64,000 bases of DNA from Paenibacillus sanguinis 2301083 = DSM 16941 (GCF_000374825.1 NZ_KB895376.1:561460-625459); one strand, 5' to 3'. Positions 1 through 8,528 are shown, counted from the first letter of the stretch. Notes: generated by a model not told the origin, from the sequence alone. Numbers and translations: made by a program.

Positions 1-1140
1 CGGAATCTCTCCGAAGGATAGAGCGGGGTTCATTCGTTCCAGCACTATAGCATCCGCTTCCTCATTTACCATGTGGCATATCAACGGGTCTTCGCCGACA
101 CCCTTCAAGGCCTTGGCCCACTTGCGATCATCCGGATAGAATTCCTCAACATGCAAAAGAAGCGGTCTCATATGAAGCTCGGCCAGATACAGGGCAAGCG
201 GCAAAGGCGTCAGCGCATTTTGGTGCGTAGCGATATAGCTTATCCCCTGAAATACCTGGCGGGCTCGCTCATGCAATGAGGCAGCCTCCCTCCTCGCTGC
301 TTCAAACTCGTCATGCCACTGAATATCCAGCGCCTCCGCTACATCCGCATAAAGACGATCAATACCGGGTACATCATACGTTTCGTGAAGGCTGATGTAA
401 GGGATGCCGCAGCGCCTTTTCATCAGCTCTGCCAACGGGTTCATATAGGGAGAGAGAACCAGGTTCAGCCGTGCATCTCCGGCATCCATAAAATCGGCAA
501 CGTCCGATTTGGGTGCAAGCATACGCAGCCGGAAGCCTCTCCCCTTGAGCGCTTGCAGCAGCTCCGGTTCAGGGACATGCTCCTCCTTTGGACTGCGCCC
601 CAGAATGTTAACAATATCAGGGCGGGCTTCCGCCTGCTCCACCAGTTCGCCAAAGGCAGCCAAGGTCTTCCAATAGCCGGACGGGTAGCTGTTGCATTTG
701 AAGTGGCCCATCAGGACAAAGCAAAGCTGGGCCTTCACCTCCGGCTGTATCTCACGCACAATCCCTTCGATATCCTCCCCGATCACCTCCGGCACACAGG
801 TCAGCACCAGCATAATGGCCTTGGTTCCGGTCTGATCCATCTCCCGGATCGCCCGAATCAGTCCCTCGCGGCAGCCAAACACCACCTCATGGGCATCCAG
901 AATATACATCCAGTGGCACACACCTTCTTTGCCCCGGGCATGCTCTACTACCTTCCGGCTGTAAATGCCGCACTCTGCCGTACCTACCACAAGCGTGGAC
1001 ATGCCAGTGATATTCGAGCTGATCGCCAGCGCTGTATGCATCGGGCAATGATTCCCGGGAAAGGCCGCCGGAGTCAAAAATTGAACACCGGCATTCGATC
1101 TCACCGACGACAAGCGTTTTATATGCTTCAACTCGCTCAT
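1..1140 (-). CDS. Nitrogenase component-1-like oxidoreductase (NifD/NifE-like), partial
   Basis: The frame is open from an ATG at 1140 to the left edge (380 codons, no stop), so the C-terminus lies outside the window. Three cysteines sit where component-1 proteins bind their cluster: Cys32 (NHCPM), Cys57 (GTAEC) and Cys115 ([11 protein letters not shown], compare the NifD TCPVGLIGDDI block). The run [14 protein letters not shown] matches the NifD/E region before it. Its ATG overlaps the stop of the NifH-like gene (TCAT at 1137-1140), so the two are translationally coupled and are probably enzyme and reductase. No NifK/NifN partner or cofactor-assembly gene is visible, which argues against true nitrogen fixation and for a nitrogenase-like enzyme of the CfbCD, methylthio-alkane reductase or uncharacterised group. 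Its substrate cannot be read from the sequence. Confidence 0.82.
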   Translation of the reverse strand, partial: MSELKHIKRLSSVRSNAGVQFLTPAAFPGNHCPMHTALAISSNITGMSTLVVGTAECGIYSRKVVEHARGKEGVCHWMYILDAHEVVFGCREGLIRAIREMDQTGTKAIMLVLTCVPEVIGEDIEGIVREIQPEVKAQLCFVLMGHFKCNSYPSGYWKTLAAFGELVEQAEARPDIVNILGRSPKEEHVPEPELLQALKGRGFRLRMLAPKSDVADFMDAGDARLNLVLSPYMNPLAELMKRRCGIPYISLHETYDVPGIDRLYADVAEALDIQWHDEFEAARREAASLHERARQVFQGISYIATHQNALTPLPLALYLAELHMRPLLLHVEEFYPDDRKWAKALKGVGEDPLICHMVNEEADAIVLERMNPALSFGEIP

Positions 1141-1892
1141 TCCGCTTCCCTTCCCTCCAGCAGGCGCAAGGCCAATCTCTTGTAATGCTCCGCCATGTCT
1201 GAATCCGGGAAGGCCTCCACCACCGTCTTGCCCTGCGCTTCAGCTTGCTGAACCAAGGGATGGCGGGGCAGCCTGTAAATAACCGTGGCGTCCATCTCCG
1301 CTGCCGCCTGATCCACCAGTTCATCCTCTCGCTCAATGTTCTTGGCATTGAGGATCAGCCCACGCAATGAAGCATACCCGCGCTTGCCAAAGCTTTTGAC
1401 CGCATGCGCAATATTGGTGGCGGCATACAAAGCCATCATCTCGCCGGAGGTAACAATACACACCTCGTCCGCATATCCACCCCGAATAGGCATGGCGAAG
1501 CCGCCGCATACTACATCGCCCAATACGTCGTACAGAACAACATCCGGCTTATAGATTTCATAGGCCTCCAACTCCTCCAGCTTTTCAAAGGCAGTAATAA
1601 TCCCCCGTCCCGCGCATCCTACTCCAGGCACCGGGCCGCCGGATTCCACACACAGCACCCCCGTGCTGCTCCGCACCACCAGTTCCTCCAGCTCCGCATC
1701 TCCATGCTCTCGTAAAACATCCAGCACAGTCGGAATGTTGCTCCCTCCGGTCAGGGTACGGGAGGAATCGGCCTTGGGGTCACAGCCAATTTGCAGCACC
1801 GTTAATCCCATCGCAGCCATGGCTGCCGATATGTTGGAAACCGTGGTTGACTTGCCAATGCCTCCCTTGCCGTAGATTGCAATTTTTTTCAC
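1137..1892 (-). CDS. NifH-like nitrogenase-superfamily iron protein
   Basis: A 251-residue P-loop ATPase of the NifH/BchL family. It has the P-loop (GKGGIGKST, residues 8-17), switch I ([10 protein letters not shown]), Cys93 in GVGCAGRGI and Cys129 in [12 protein letters not shown]. Those two cysteines bridge the [4Fe-4S] cluster between subunits, and Arg96 matches the ADP-ribosylated arginine of NifH. It should therefore be an active ATP-driven electron donor to the overlapping component-1-like protein. Translation starts at GTG 1892 behind a good AGGAGG site. At 251 residues it is shorter than nitrogenase NifH (about 270-296), lacking the C-terminal extension. It could be annotated as nifH by similarity, but its neighbours (iron-chelate uptake, flavin monooxygenase) differ from a nif cluster. 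Confidence 0.88.
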   Translation of the reverse strand: MKKIAIYGKGGIGKSTTVSNISAAMAAMGLTVLQIGCDPKADSSRTLTGGSNIPTVLDVLREHGDAELEELVVRSSTGVLCVESGGPVPGVGCAGRGIITAFEKLEELEAYEIYKPDVVLYDVLGDVVCGGFAMPIRGGYADEVCIVTSGEMMALYAATNIAHAVKSFGKRGYASLRGLILNAKNIEREDELVDQAAAEMDATVIYRLPRHPLVQQAEAQGKTVVEAFPDSDMAEHYKRLALRLLEGREAE

Positions 1893-2089
1893 TTATAATG
1901 GCCCTCCTAAAGTGAGTAATCAAACAGCCACAAGCCTGCGCTATATAACCCGTTTAAGTGCAACAATCAGTGTAGCAAACCCCGGTTCAAGTTGGAATGA
2001 ACTGATCCTGAAACAAATATGAACGATTCCGCAATTCTCCGCTGGAAGATCGTGCAGGAGTACCAAAGAGCACACCCATATATTATTAT

Positions 2090-2104
2090 TGATAATAGTT
2101 ATCA
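2090..2104. promoter_or_regulatory. Fur box upstream of the AraC gene
   Basis: TGATAATAGTTATCA differs from the Bacillus 7-1-7 Fur consensus TGATAATNATTATCA at one position. It ends 22 bp before the ATG at 2127 and lies in the divergent region with the nitrogenase-like genes, so it could act on the AraC gene, on the minus-strand pair, or on both. Fur control is inferred from the motif only. Confidence 0.65.
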
Positions 2105-2126
2105 GTGCGGGAAGGCAGGTTTTCAC

Positions 2127-2954
2127 ATGATGAGCATTGTGGACAAGCTAGCGGATATTTTTGCCGGACGATCCTATGAGCTAAACGGGGTATACCATCT
2201 GATCATTCAGCCCAAGAGCGTTCTCCGAAAGTGGAAAACCTCTCACCACGGCTTTCTGTTTGTTATACGAGGTCAGGCCAACATGAAGGTGAATGGCACC
2301 CCTTACGCCCTGCATCCGGGGGTGGTGCTGCATGCCAGCCCGGGACTGGAGCTGAATGCCCAACTGCTAGGCGAATCCGAGCTTGAGTATTTCTCCCTAT
2401 TCTATACCCTTGACCATCCGGAGATGCTCATGAGGATCGGTGAAGCCCGCGAGCATTTCCTGCTTGAGCCAGGGCCAAGTCCAGCCGTCCCCGAACTGCT
2501 CACGATGCTTCACCGCAATATTCGTATGTCGGAGACAAGCATTGCCAAGCTTCGGGCCAAGGAGCTGTTCTTAAGCCTGATGTATCAGACGCTGGCTAAC
2601 TGCCAATATCGGGCAAGCGGGAGCTCCCCCGACAAAAAGACCATTGAACAGGCACTGACCTATATTAATGAATATTATATGAATCCATTAACACTGGATG
2701 AGCTGGCCAGCCTCTACGCTATGCCTCCCCAACGATTCTCCTACTACTTCCGTAAATATACAGGATGGGGGCCGATTGATTATGTCATTCATTACCGCAT
2801 GGAAAGAGCAAAGGAGCTGCTAAAAAACGGCACCTTCCTCGTCCGCGATGTGGCCGCCAGCGTTGGATACGCCAACCCGCTGTATTTTAGCCGGGTATTC
2901 AAGAAAAAGTTCGGTGTCTCTCCCTCTGAATATATCCGGCAGCTGGAGTCATAA
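2127..2954 (+). CDS. AraC-family transcriptional regulator
   Basis: 275 residues: an N-terminal cupin-like sensing domain (roughly residues 20-110) and a C-terminal pair of helix-turn-helix motifs (about 180-275) ending in the typical NPLYFSRVFKKKFGVSPSEYI block. The open frame extends upstream to 2019, but that extension crosses the Fur box at 2090-2104; ATG 2127, preceded by a purine-rich AAGGCAGG, is the more likely start. Iron-linked AraC proteins of the Btr/YbbB type activate adjacent siderophore uptake genes in Bacilli. The position beside a FecCD-type transporter and under a Fur box fits the same role here, with an incoming chelate or nitrogenase-like product as possible co-inducer (inference). 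Confidence 0.85.
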   Translation: MMSIVDKLADIFAGRSYELNGVYHLIIQPKSVLRKWKTSHHGFLFVIRGQANMKVNGTPYALHPGVVLHASPGLELNAQLLGESELEYFSLFYTLDHPEMLMRIGEAREHFLLEPGPSPAVPELLTMLHRNIRMSETSIAKLRAKELFLSLMYQTLANCQYRASGSSPDKKTIEQALTYINEYYMNPLTLDELASLYAMPPQRFSYYFRKYTGWGPIDYVIHYRMERAKELLKNGTFLVRDVAASVGYANPLYFSRVFKKKFGVSPSEYIRQLES

Positions 2955-3078
2955 GCCCCCGGCTTTCAGGGTTATTCGTCGTTCATCCGGCTCCCTTTAT
3001 ACTGCCGTATTTACGAATAATGCATGTCGCATTTCTGATTCGTGCATTCCCCATATACGCTGTCCCTGTTACTATCAT

Positions 3079-3093
3079 TGAGAATGATTATCA
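3079..3093. promoter_or_regulatory. Fur box upstream of the monooxygenase/siderophore uptake operon
   Basis: TGAGAATGATTATCA has one mismatch to TGATAATNATTATCA. It lies 32 bp before the TTG start at 3125, where Fur binding would block a promoter for the four-gene operon 3125-7550. This is the second near-consensus site within 1 kb. Confidence 0.68.
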
Positions 3094-3124
3094 ACGACTC
3101 AATGACTTTTCAGGGAAAGGTTGA

Positions 3125-4438
3125 TTGACTTTGCATGTAGACAAGCAGCTATGCATTGGATTGTCTCTATCGCCAACCTGGCTCAAAGGAGCAGGCTGGC
3201 GCAGGGAGGATAGCCGTGCAGAACAAATCTTCTCAACCAGTTTCTATGCCAATCTGGCAAGGCAAGCAGAGCAGGCCAAGCTGGATTTCGTATTTAAGCC
3301 GGATGTGATGGCCCTGCCTGCAGAAACACTGGAGCGCTCTCCAGGCTTCGGCGGGCTTGATCCATCTTTGCTGCTCGCAGCGCTGGCGCAATCCACCCGG
3401 CACATCGGCCTGGTAACTACCGTGTCCTCAACATTTACACCCCCCTACCTCGCAGCAAGGCAAGCCCAATCCCTGAATTGGATCAGCCAGGGGCGCGCCG
3501 GCTTAAACATAGTAACTGCGATTGACGGCGCCGCCAACTTCGGGCTTCGTGACATGCCCCCATCAGAGGAGCGGTACGCCAAGGCAGCGGAGTTCACCCA
3601 GGTGGTGCGCCGGCTCTGGAGCAGCTTCCCCGGTGAAGCAATGATCGTTGATCGCAACGCCGGACAGTTTGCGGACCCATCCAGAATCTCATCTATTGAC
3701 CACCAGGGACATTTCTTCCGTGTTCAGGGGCCTCTCAATGTACCGGCCTGCCCGGCAGGCGAAATTCCCTTGATTCAAGCCGGAGCATCTTCCGCCGGGC
3801 TGGACTTCGCCGCCGCAACAGCGGATGGTGTATTTGCAGCAGCGCCCGATATGGCCGCAAGCCGCCAATTGCGTCAAAGCCTGCAGCGCCGGGCAAGCAA
3901 GATCGGCCGGGCACCGGAGGCGATTCGCGTGCTGCCGGGTCTGCATTTCTTCCTTGCGCACACTCGCAGCGAGGCGCTGGACCTGCACCGGGAGACACAT
4001 GCCTATCTGTCTGTTGAGCAGCGCTATGCATCCATTCAGGCCCTGCTAGGCATAGATATCCGGCGTTTCGCTCCGGACCAGCCGATAACCCTGAGCTTGC
4101 TTCCCGATCCGCCTGCGGCCGTGCGGAGCAGAACCCATACCGACCTGCTCCGCGCGCTGATCGAACGGGAACAGCCTACGGTTCAGGAGCTGCTCGCAAG
4201 GCCGGAGGTTGTCAATTCCGGACACTGGGTCGTCGTCGGCACGGTGGACGATGCGCTGAAAGAAATACTCGCATGGCATGAAGCCGGAGCCATGGATGGA
4301 TTCATCGCATTGCCGGGCGGCTCGGCAACGTCACTGCAACTATTTTTCGAGGAACTGATTCCTCAGCTCGCCGAGAGGGGCTTGTTCCGACGCGAATACA
4401 AGGGCAGAACCCTCCGTGAGCATTTGAGCATGATCTGA
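3125..4438 (+). CDS. NtaA/SnaA/DszA-family flavin-dependent monooxygenase
   Basis: 437 residues of the luciferase-like TIM-barrel family that uses reduced flavin from a partner reductase. Recognisable blocks are GLNIVTAIDGAANFGL, the ERYAKAAEF...LW segment and GTVDDALKEI near the C-terminus. Family members oxidise nitrilotriacetate and EDTA (NtaA, EmoA), pristinamycin (SnaA) and dibenzothiophene sulfone (DszA). The start is a TTG at 3125 behind AGGGAAAGG; a TTG at 3131 is also possible. It is the first gene after a Fur box and precedes a siderophore-type ABC importer by 32 bp. A role in oxidising an imported iron chelate to free the metal is plausible but unproven. No flavin reductase is encoded nearby. 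Confidence 0.85.
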   Translation: MTLHVDKQLCIGLSLSPTWLKGAGWRREDSRAEQIFSTSFYANLARQAEQAKLDFVFKPDVMALPAETLERSPGFGGLDPSLLLAALAQSTRHIGLVTTVSSTFTPPYLAARQAQSLNWISQGRAGLNIVTAIDGAANFGLRDMPPSEERYAKAAEFTQVVRRLWSSFPGEAMIVDRNAGQFADPSRISSIDHQGHFFRVQGPLNVPACPAGEIPLIQAGASSAGLDFAAATADGVFAAAPDMAASRQLRQSLQRRASKIGRAPEAIRVLPGLHFFLAHTRSEALDLHRETHAYLSVEQRYASIQALLGIDIRRFAPDQPITLSLLPDPPAAVRSRTHTDLLRALIEREQPTVQELLARPEVVNSGHWVVVGTVDDALKEILAWHEAGAMDGFIALPGGSATSLQLFFEELIPQLAERGLFRREYKGRTLREHLSMI

Positions 4439-4470
4439 ATGATTTAATTTGAAAGGGGATCACGAGTGAA

Positions 4471-5499
4471 ATGAGTAAAAAACAGGAAATAAAGATAAAG
4501 CTGGCCGGCCTGACCTTGCTGCTCGTTCTGGTTCTGGCACTAGCCGGATGCGGAGCACAGCAGAACAACGAGGCGGCACCTGCCGCTGCGAACAATACAG
4601 CGGTTGAAGATGCAGGAACCAAGCAAGCAACGAACGATACAGCATCTGATAGCGACACAAGAACCATTGAGTACCTTGGCGAAACCTATACCCTGCCCAA
4701 AAAGGTAACAAAAATCGTCGTCACCGGAGCGATGGAGGCCATGGAGGATGCAGCGGTGCTCGATGTGCAACTGGCCGGAGCCATCTCTGTGGGCGGACAA
4801 TTCCCGGAGGTCTTCGCGGAAATCACCCGTGAGGCCGAATCCATCGGAGAGAAGCAGCAGCCCGACTTCGAGAAGATCGTGCAGATTAACCCGGATGTCA
4901 TTCTCGGTACGACCAAATTCAAGCCTGAGGTGCTTGAGAAGCTGCAAAAAATCGCAACCACGATTCCCGTCTCCCATATCTCGACCAACTGGGAGGCCAA
5001 TCTGCGGCTAATGGGCGAGCTGTCAGAAAAGCAGGAGGAAGCCGAGCGCATTCTGACTCAGTACAAGAGTGACGCACAGGCGGCCAACGCTTCATTGAAG
5101 GCCAAGCTCCAGGGCAATACCGTCGCTGCTATCCGCATTCGCGGAGCACAGGCTTATGTATATCCTGCTGATATCTACCTGAACCCGGTGCTGTATGGCG
5201 AAATTGGTCTGGAGGTTCCTTCACAGATTAGTGCGGCCAAGACACAGGAGGCCATTTCCGATGAGCAACTGGCGGAGATGAATCCGGATTATTTGTTCAT
5301 TGAATTTGCGGCAAGTGAGAATAACGAAGCCGAGAAGGCCTTCGAGGAATTGAAGAAGAAGCCGATCATTCAGAACATCAAGGCCTTCAAGCAAAATCAG
5401 GTGTTTGTCAATGAGTTGAACCCGCTGCTGGAGGGCGGCACTGCCTTCAGTCGGATTCAATTCCTGGAAATCGTGCAAAATCTGCTGACACAGCCATAG
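4471..5499 (+). CDS. Iron-siderophore ABC transporter substrate-binding lipoprotein
   Basis: 342 residues. A lysine-rich hydrophobic signal ends in a lipobox (LAGC, Cys27), followed by a low-complexity Ala/Asn linker and a FecB/FhuD-type class III binding domain (about residues 60-340) with the usual INPDVILG and MNPDYLFIE segments of the two lobes. It should capture a ferric siderophore or other metal chelate outside the membrane. Two FecCD permeases follow in the same operon; the ATPase is missing from this window and is probably supplied by a shared FhuC/YusV-like protein encoded elsewhere. Confidence 0.88.
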   Translation: MSKKQEIKIKLAGLTLLLVLVLALAGCGAQQNNEAAPAAANNTAVEDAGTKQATNDTASDSDTRTIEYLGETYTLPKKVTKIVVTGAMEAMEDAAVLDVQLAGAISVGGQFPEVFAEITREAESIGEKQQPDFEKIVQINPDVILGTTKFKPEVLEKLQKIATTIPVSHISTNWEANLRLMGELSEKQEEAERILTQYKSDAQAANASLKAKLQGNTVAAIRIRGAQAYVYPADIYLNPVLYGEIGLEVPSQISAAKTQEAISDEQLAEMNPDYLFIEFAASENNEAEKAFEELKKKPIIQNIKAFKQNQVFVNELNPLLEGGTAFSRIQFLEIVQNLLTQP

Positions 5500-5514
5500 A
5501 CAGGGGCTAAAAAG

Positions 5515-6516
5515 ATGTTGGAGTTCGGTAGAACCATCGTCCGGATCAGCCTGTTTGCTCTTCTGTGCATAGTCACCATCCTGGCCTCCGTCTCCCTGGG
5601 CTCCAAGACGATCCCCTTGGAAACGGTATGGCAAAGCTTTGTACAGTTTGACCCGGAGAATATGGATCACTTGATCCTGCAAACCTCGCGCCTTCCCAGA
5701 GGCATCGGTGCCTTGCTCATCGGTGCCTTTATGGCCGTCTCCGGCGCTCTGATGCAGGGGATGACCCGGAATTATCTGGCCTCCCCTTCCATTCTGGGCG
5801 TTGCGGATGGCTCCGTATTTATCATTACCTTGTGCATGGTCTTTCTGCCGGGCGCTTCCTCTGTAACCTTGATCCTATGTTCACTCATCGGCTCGGCTCT
5901 GGGCGCCGCACTTGTATTTGCGATAGCGCGGGCGCTGCCGGGAGGCATGACACCGCTGACGCTAAGCATCCTGGGAACCATCATCGGAACCTTGCTTAAC
6001 GGAATAGCGCAGGCGCTCGCCTCTTACTTTCAGGTGTCCCAGAACATTAGCTTCTGGTACAACGCCAGGCTGCATCAATTGGACCCCGTCCTGATCCAAT
6101 GGACGATTCCCTTTGCCATCGTCGGCCTTGCCCTGGCCTTCCTGGTCCTTCGCTCCGTGGCCGCCCTGTCCTTAGGCGAAGACATCGCCCGCGGGATGGG
6201 TGTGCGCGTCCCGTTGATGAAGGCCTTGATTATGCTGAGCGTTGTCATTCTAACGGGGATATCGGTTGCCATGGCCGGGAAGATTGCTTTTGTCGGCCTG
6301 ATTATTCCGCACATCGCCCGCATGCTGTTCGGAGCGGATTACCGTAAAATCGTTCCTTACTCCGCCGTGCTCGGCGCCTTGTTCCTGGCCTGGTCGGACA
6401 TTATCAGCCGCTTCCTGAATGCTCCCTTTGAGACACCTGTCGGTGTTGTTACGGCGATATTCGGCGTTCCATTCTTTCTCTATCTAATCAAAACGAAGGG
6501 AGGAAGAAGCGCATGA
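5515..6516 (+). CDS. FecCD-family iron-siderophore ABC permease (first)
   Basis: 333 residues, highly hydrophobic, with about nine or ten transmembrane segments of the FecCD/BtuC family. Diagnostic family blocks are RLPRGIGALLIGA near residue 60, SGALMQGMTRNYLASPSILG, and the C-terminal cytoplasmic loop with GKIAFVGLIIPHIAR that contacts the ATPase. The start ATG 5515 follows AGGGG by eight bases. The stop overlaps the start of the second permease by four bases (ATGA at 6513-6516), so the two should be made in equal amounts as a heterodimer. Confidence 0.9.
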   Translation: MLEFGRTIVRISLFALLCIVTILASVSLGSKTIPLETVWQSFVQFDPENMDHLILQTSRLPRGIGALLIGAFMAVSGALMQGMTRNYLASPSILGVADGSVFIITLCMVFLPGASSVTLILCSLIGSALGAALVFAIARALPGGMTPLTLSILGTIIGTLLNGIAQALASYFQVSQNISFWYNARLHQLDPVLIQWTIPFAIVGLALAFLVLRSVAALSLGEDIARGMGVRVPLMKALIMLSVVILTGISVAMAGKIAFVGLIIPHIARMLFGADYRKIVPYSAVLGALFLAWSDIISRFLNAPFETPVGVVTAIFGVPFFLYLIKTKGGRSA

Positions 6517-7550
6517 ACCAGCAGAAACAACAGAAGCAGCAGGTACGGGCTTCGCTCGTATTTTTGCTCGCTATGGCCCTGTCTCTACTAGTCGTGTATA
6601 TCAGCATTACGAACGGTTCATTCGATATACCTGCGCTGGATGTCGCTCGATCCCTGCTGCATCTTCAATCCGTCGAGCAATACGACCTGATTATATTCGA
6701 CTTTCGCTTACCCCGAATCATCATCGGGGCCGCGATAGGATTTGCACTGGGAACTGCCGGCGCCGTGCTCCAAGGCATCACGCGGAACCAGCTGGCCGAT
6801 CCGGGCATTCTAGGCATCCAGTCGGCTGCAGGCCTGGCCATTGTAGGCTATATGTTTTTCTTTCAAGGCACCTTAAAGGGGATCGGCTGGCTGTCAATGA
6901 TGATGATGCCGCTGTTTGGCTGGGTCGGAGGTCTGATCGCCGCCCTGCTGCTGCTGATTTTCGCCCGCCAGCAGGGCGTGATTGACCCCCAGAGGCTGAT
7001 CTTGTCGGGGATTGCCTTAAGCTCAGGCTTCGGCGCATTGACACTGTACCTTTCACTGAAGATGGACCCCCAGGATTTCGAGATGGCCACAGTCTGGCTG
7101 TCGGGCAGTATCTACGGTGCCAGCTGGGAGCAAATCGCCGCCCTGCTGCCGTGGATCATTCTGCTCGTCCCCTTGATCTGGATGAGAGCGCATATTCTCA
7201 ACCTGCTCCATCTGGACGAGGTGACCATATCCGGAATCGGGGTAAACAAGGCTCGTGAGAGAATGATTCTGCTCCTGTGCTGTGTTGGATTAATTGGTGC
7301 CAGCGTATCCGTAGCAGGGAGCATCAGCTTTGTCGGCCTGATTGCCCCCCATATTGCCCGAAGACTGGTCGGCATTTCATACAAATACGTGATTCCCGTT
7401 TGCGGCGTAATCGGCATGCTTATGGTGCTGCTGGGCGACCTGATCGGCAGAACCCTCTTCGCCCCGGTCGAGCTGCCGGTTGGCATTGTCATCTCCATCA
7501 TCGGTGTGCCGTTTTTCATTTATTTGCTGTTCAGATCTAAAAATAAATAG
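6513..7550 (+). CDS. FecCD-family iron-siderophore ABC permease (second)
   Basis: 345 residues with the same fold as its upstream partner: RLPRIIIGAAIGFALG, GAVLQGITRNQLADPGILG and the coupling segment GSISFVGLIAPHIARRL. It has a hydrophilic Gln/Lys-rich N-terminus (MNQQKQQKQQ) before the first membrane helix. It ends the Fur-box operon; no ATP-binding subunit follows. The dispersed repeat at 7564, which contains a GGCCTTA/TAAGGCC hairpin, begins 13 bp after the stop and may act as the terminator. Confidence 0.9.
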   Translation: MNQQKQQKQQVRASLVFLLAMALSLLVVYISITNGSFDIPALDVARSLLHLQSVEQYDLIIFDFRLPRIIIGAAIGFALGTAGAVLQGITRNQLADPGILGIQSAAGLAIVGYMFFFQGTLKGIGWLSMMMMPLFGWVGGLIAALLLLIFARQQGVIDPQRLILSGIALSSGFGALTLYLSLKMDPQDFEMATVWLSGSIYGASWEQIAALLPWIILLVPLIWMRAHILNLLHLDEVTISGIGVNKARERMILLLCCVGLIGASVSVAGSISFVGLIAPHIARRLVGISYKYVIPVCGVIGMLMVLLGDLIGRTLFAPVELPVGIVISIIGVPFFIYLLFRSKNK

Positions 7551-7563
7551 ACATCTCTCCGTT

Positions 7564-7695
7564 TTTTAGCGGCCTTAGCTCCTTGACTTTTGGGAAATAA
7601 GGCCCTTTTGCTTATTTACTTGCAGATGGCGGGGGATGTCTTTGAGGCAACAATTTAATGATGTTACACTTTTCTTGGTAATTGCCGGAAGACTG
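7564..7695. repeat. ~130 bp dispersed repeat, copy 1
   Basis: This stretch recurs with a few substitutions and single-base indels at 10984-11115. Near its start is an inverted repeat GGCCTTA (7571-7577) / TAAGGCC (7598-7604) followed by CTTTTGCTTATTT, which could end transcription of the fecCD-type operon. A short ORF (7636-7773) inside and after it is not conserved in the second copy, where a deletion shifts the frame, so the repeat is probably non-coding. The two copies bracket the toxin-antitoxin remnant and the TerD-like gene. Between it and 7839 nothing else is recognised. Confidence 0.75.
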
Positions 7696-7838
7696 GTGAA
7701 CCTGGGAGCTACCTACCTTGCCTTCCCCGAGCAGTGGGTCGAGATCCGGGCCTTGGCGCATTTGGGAGAGTAGATTTTATTTGGACTTTTAGATGTTAAT
7801 TAATGTAATCTTAACACAATTAGATTGCTATTGGTTTA

Positions 7839-7847
7839 TGTTATAAT
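7839..7847 (+). promoter_or_regulatory. Extended -10 promoter element before the antitoxin-like gene
   Basis: TGTTATAAT is a perfect extended -10 (TG-N-TATAAT). No convincing -35 lies upstream, as is common for extended -10 promoters. The predicted start of transcription falls only about 10-15 bases before the first possible start codons (GTG 7860, ATG 7869), so the message may have a very short leader. Confidence 0.45.
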
Positions 7848-7868
7848 GAGCAAAATGCGGTGAATAAA

Positions 7869-8159
7869 ATGTCCATTTCCAAAGAACAATTGGAGCAAAG
7901 CTTTCAGGGCAAAGCTTATGTTGAACTTAAAGATCTGGTACAATTGATCGAGGATAATTTCGGATTTAATGTTACGCTTCAGAGGAAAGATGAACCTGCA
8001 TTTACTGATGAACAGAAGAAAAGAATGACATCTGTCATTTTCAAAGATGAAGACGTTCTTTCCCAGCTTCGTCAGGCCAAGCATGACCGAGAGAATGGGA
8101 TTTCCACATATAGTGACAGTGAAGAGGAGTTTTGCACGATTACTGAAAGACGTTCATAA
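7869..8159 (+). CDS. Small acidic hydrophilic protein, antitoxin-like
   Basis: 96 residues from ATG 7869 (99 from GTG 7860), rich in Glu, Asp, Lys and Gln, with no membrane segment or signal peptide. No family was recognised. Its size and charge, and the TAATG overlap with a following RelE/ParE-like frame at 8159, are typical of the antitoxin gene of a type II toxin-antitoxin module. A segment with alternating hydrophobic residues (about 15-40, containing AYVELKDLVQLI) could be a dimerisation part. The partner toxin is broken, so this may be an orphan antitoxin. Confidence 0.5.
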   Translation: MSISKEQLEQSFQGKAYVELKDLVQLIEDNFGFNVTLQRKDEPAFTDEQKKRMTSVIFKDEDVLSQLRQAKHDRENGISTYSDSEEEFCTITERRS

Positions 8160-8528
8160 TGACTGTCCGTTACAAGGTGCTCTGGACCACTTACGCTAGG
8201 ACAGCCCTTGCCCGAATGAAGGAATATAAGGTAAACCCCTTGAACGTATTCAGACTACTGGATTTTGATCGGCAATGTAGTCGTAATTTACAGGATTGAC
8301 GAGGAGCTTCTCACGGTGTATGTCGATGCTTGTTATTTTGCCAATACAGGACTGTCCCATCATCACCAACAGAATGAACATAATAAAGGCTTCTCACGTC
8401 GCTTTTCATTGTACCGTGAAACAATTATTTTTATTGATGGCCCAATCGTAGTTCATACCGAGGGATTAAAGGAGCAGATTGAAACCTCACGGCGAGTAAA
8501 CGCAGGGCTCATTCGAGCCTTTAAATAG
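8159..8528 (+). pseudogene. Frameshifted RelE/ParE-like toxin remnant
   Basis: An ATG at 8159 overlaps the stop of the upstream gene and opens a 46-codon frame (VRYKVLWTTYARTALARMKEY) that ends at 8299. The overlapping frame from 8265 carries IGNVVVIYRIDEELLTVYV, which closely resembles the central strands of RelE/ParE toxins (IGNYRVIYRIDDEELLTVYV type). The usual residues between the N-terminal helices and this strand are shortened and the two halves are in different frames, so both an internal deletion and a frameshift are likely. What follows the strand (to 8528) does not match a toxin C-terminus. A toxin remnant is the best reading; a single sequencing error could not repair everything. 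Confidence 0.5.

Noticed and set aside
313-1185. 290-codon plus-strand ORF
   Set aside because: It lies antisense to the nitrogenase-like genes, whose translation shows clear family motifs; the plus-strand product has no recognisable domain and no ribosome site.
1-1892. Functional nitrogen-fixation (nif) operon
   Set aside because: Only a NifH-like and one component-1-like gene are seen, with no nifB, nifK, nifE/N or molybdenum genes; the left edge prevents a final decision.
7636-7773. 45-codon ORF inside and after repeat copy 1
   Set aside because: The second repeat copy has a deletion that breaks the frame, so coding is not conserved.
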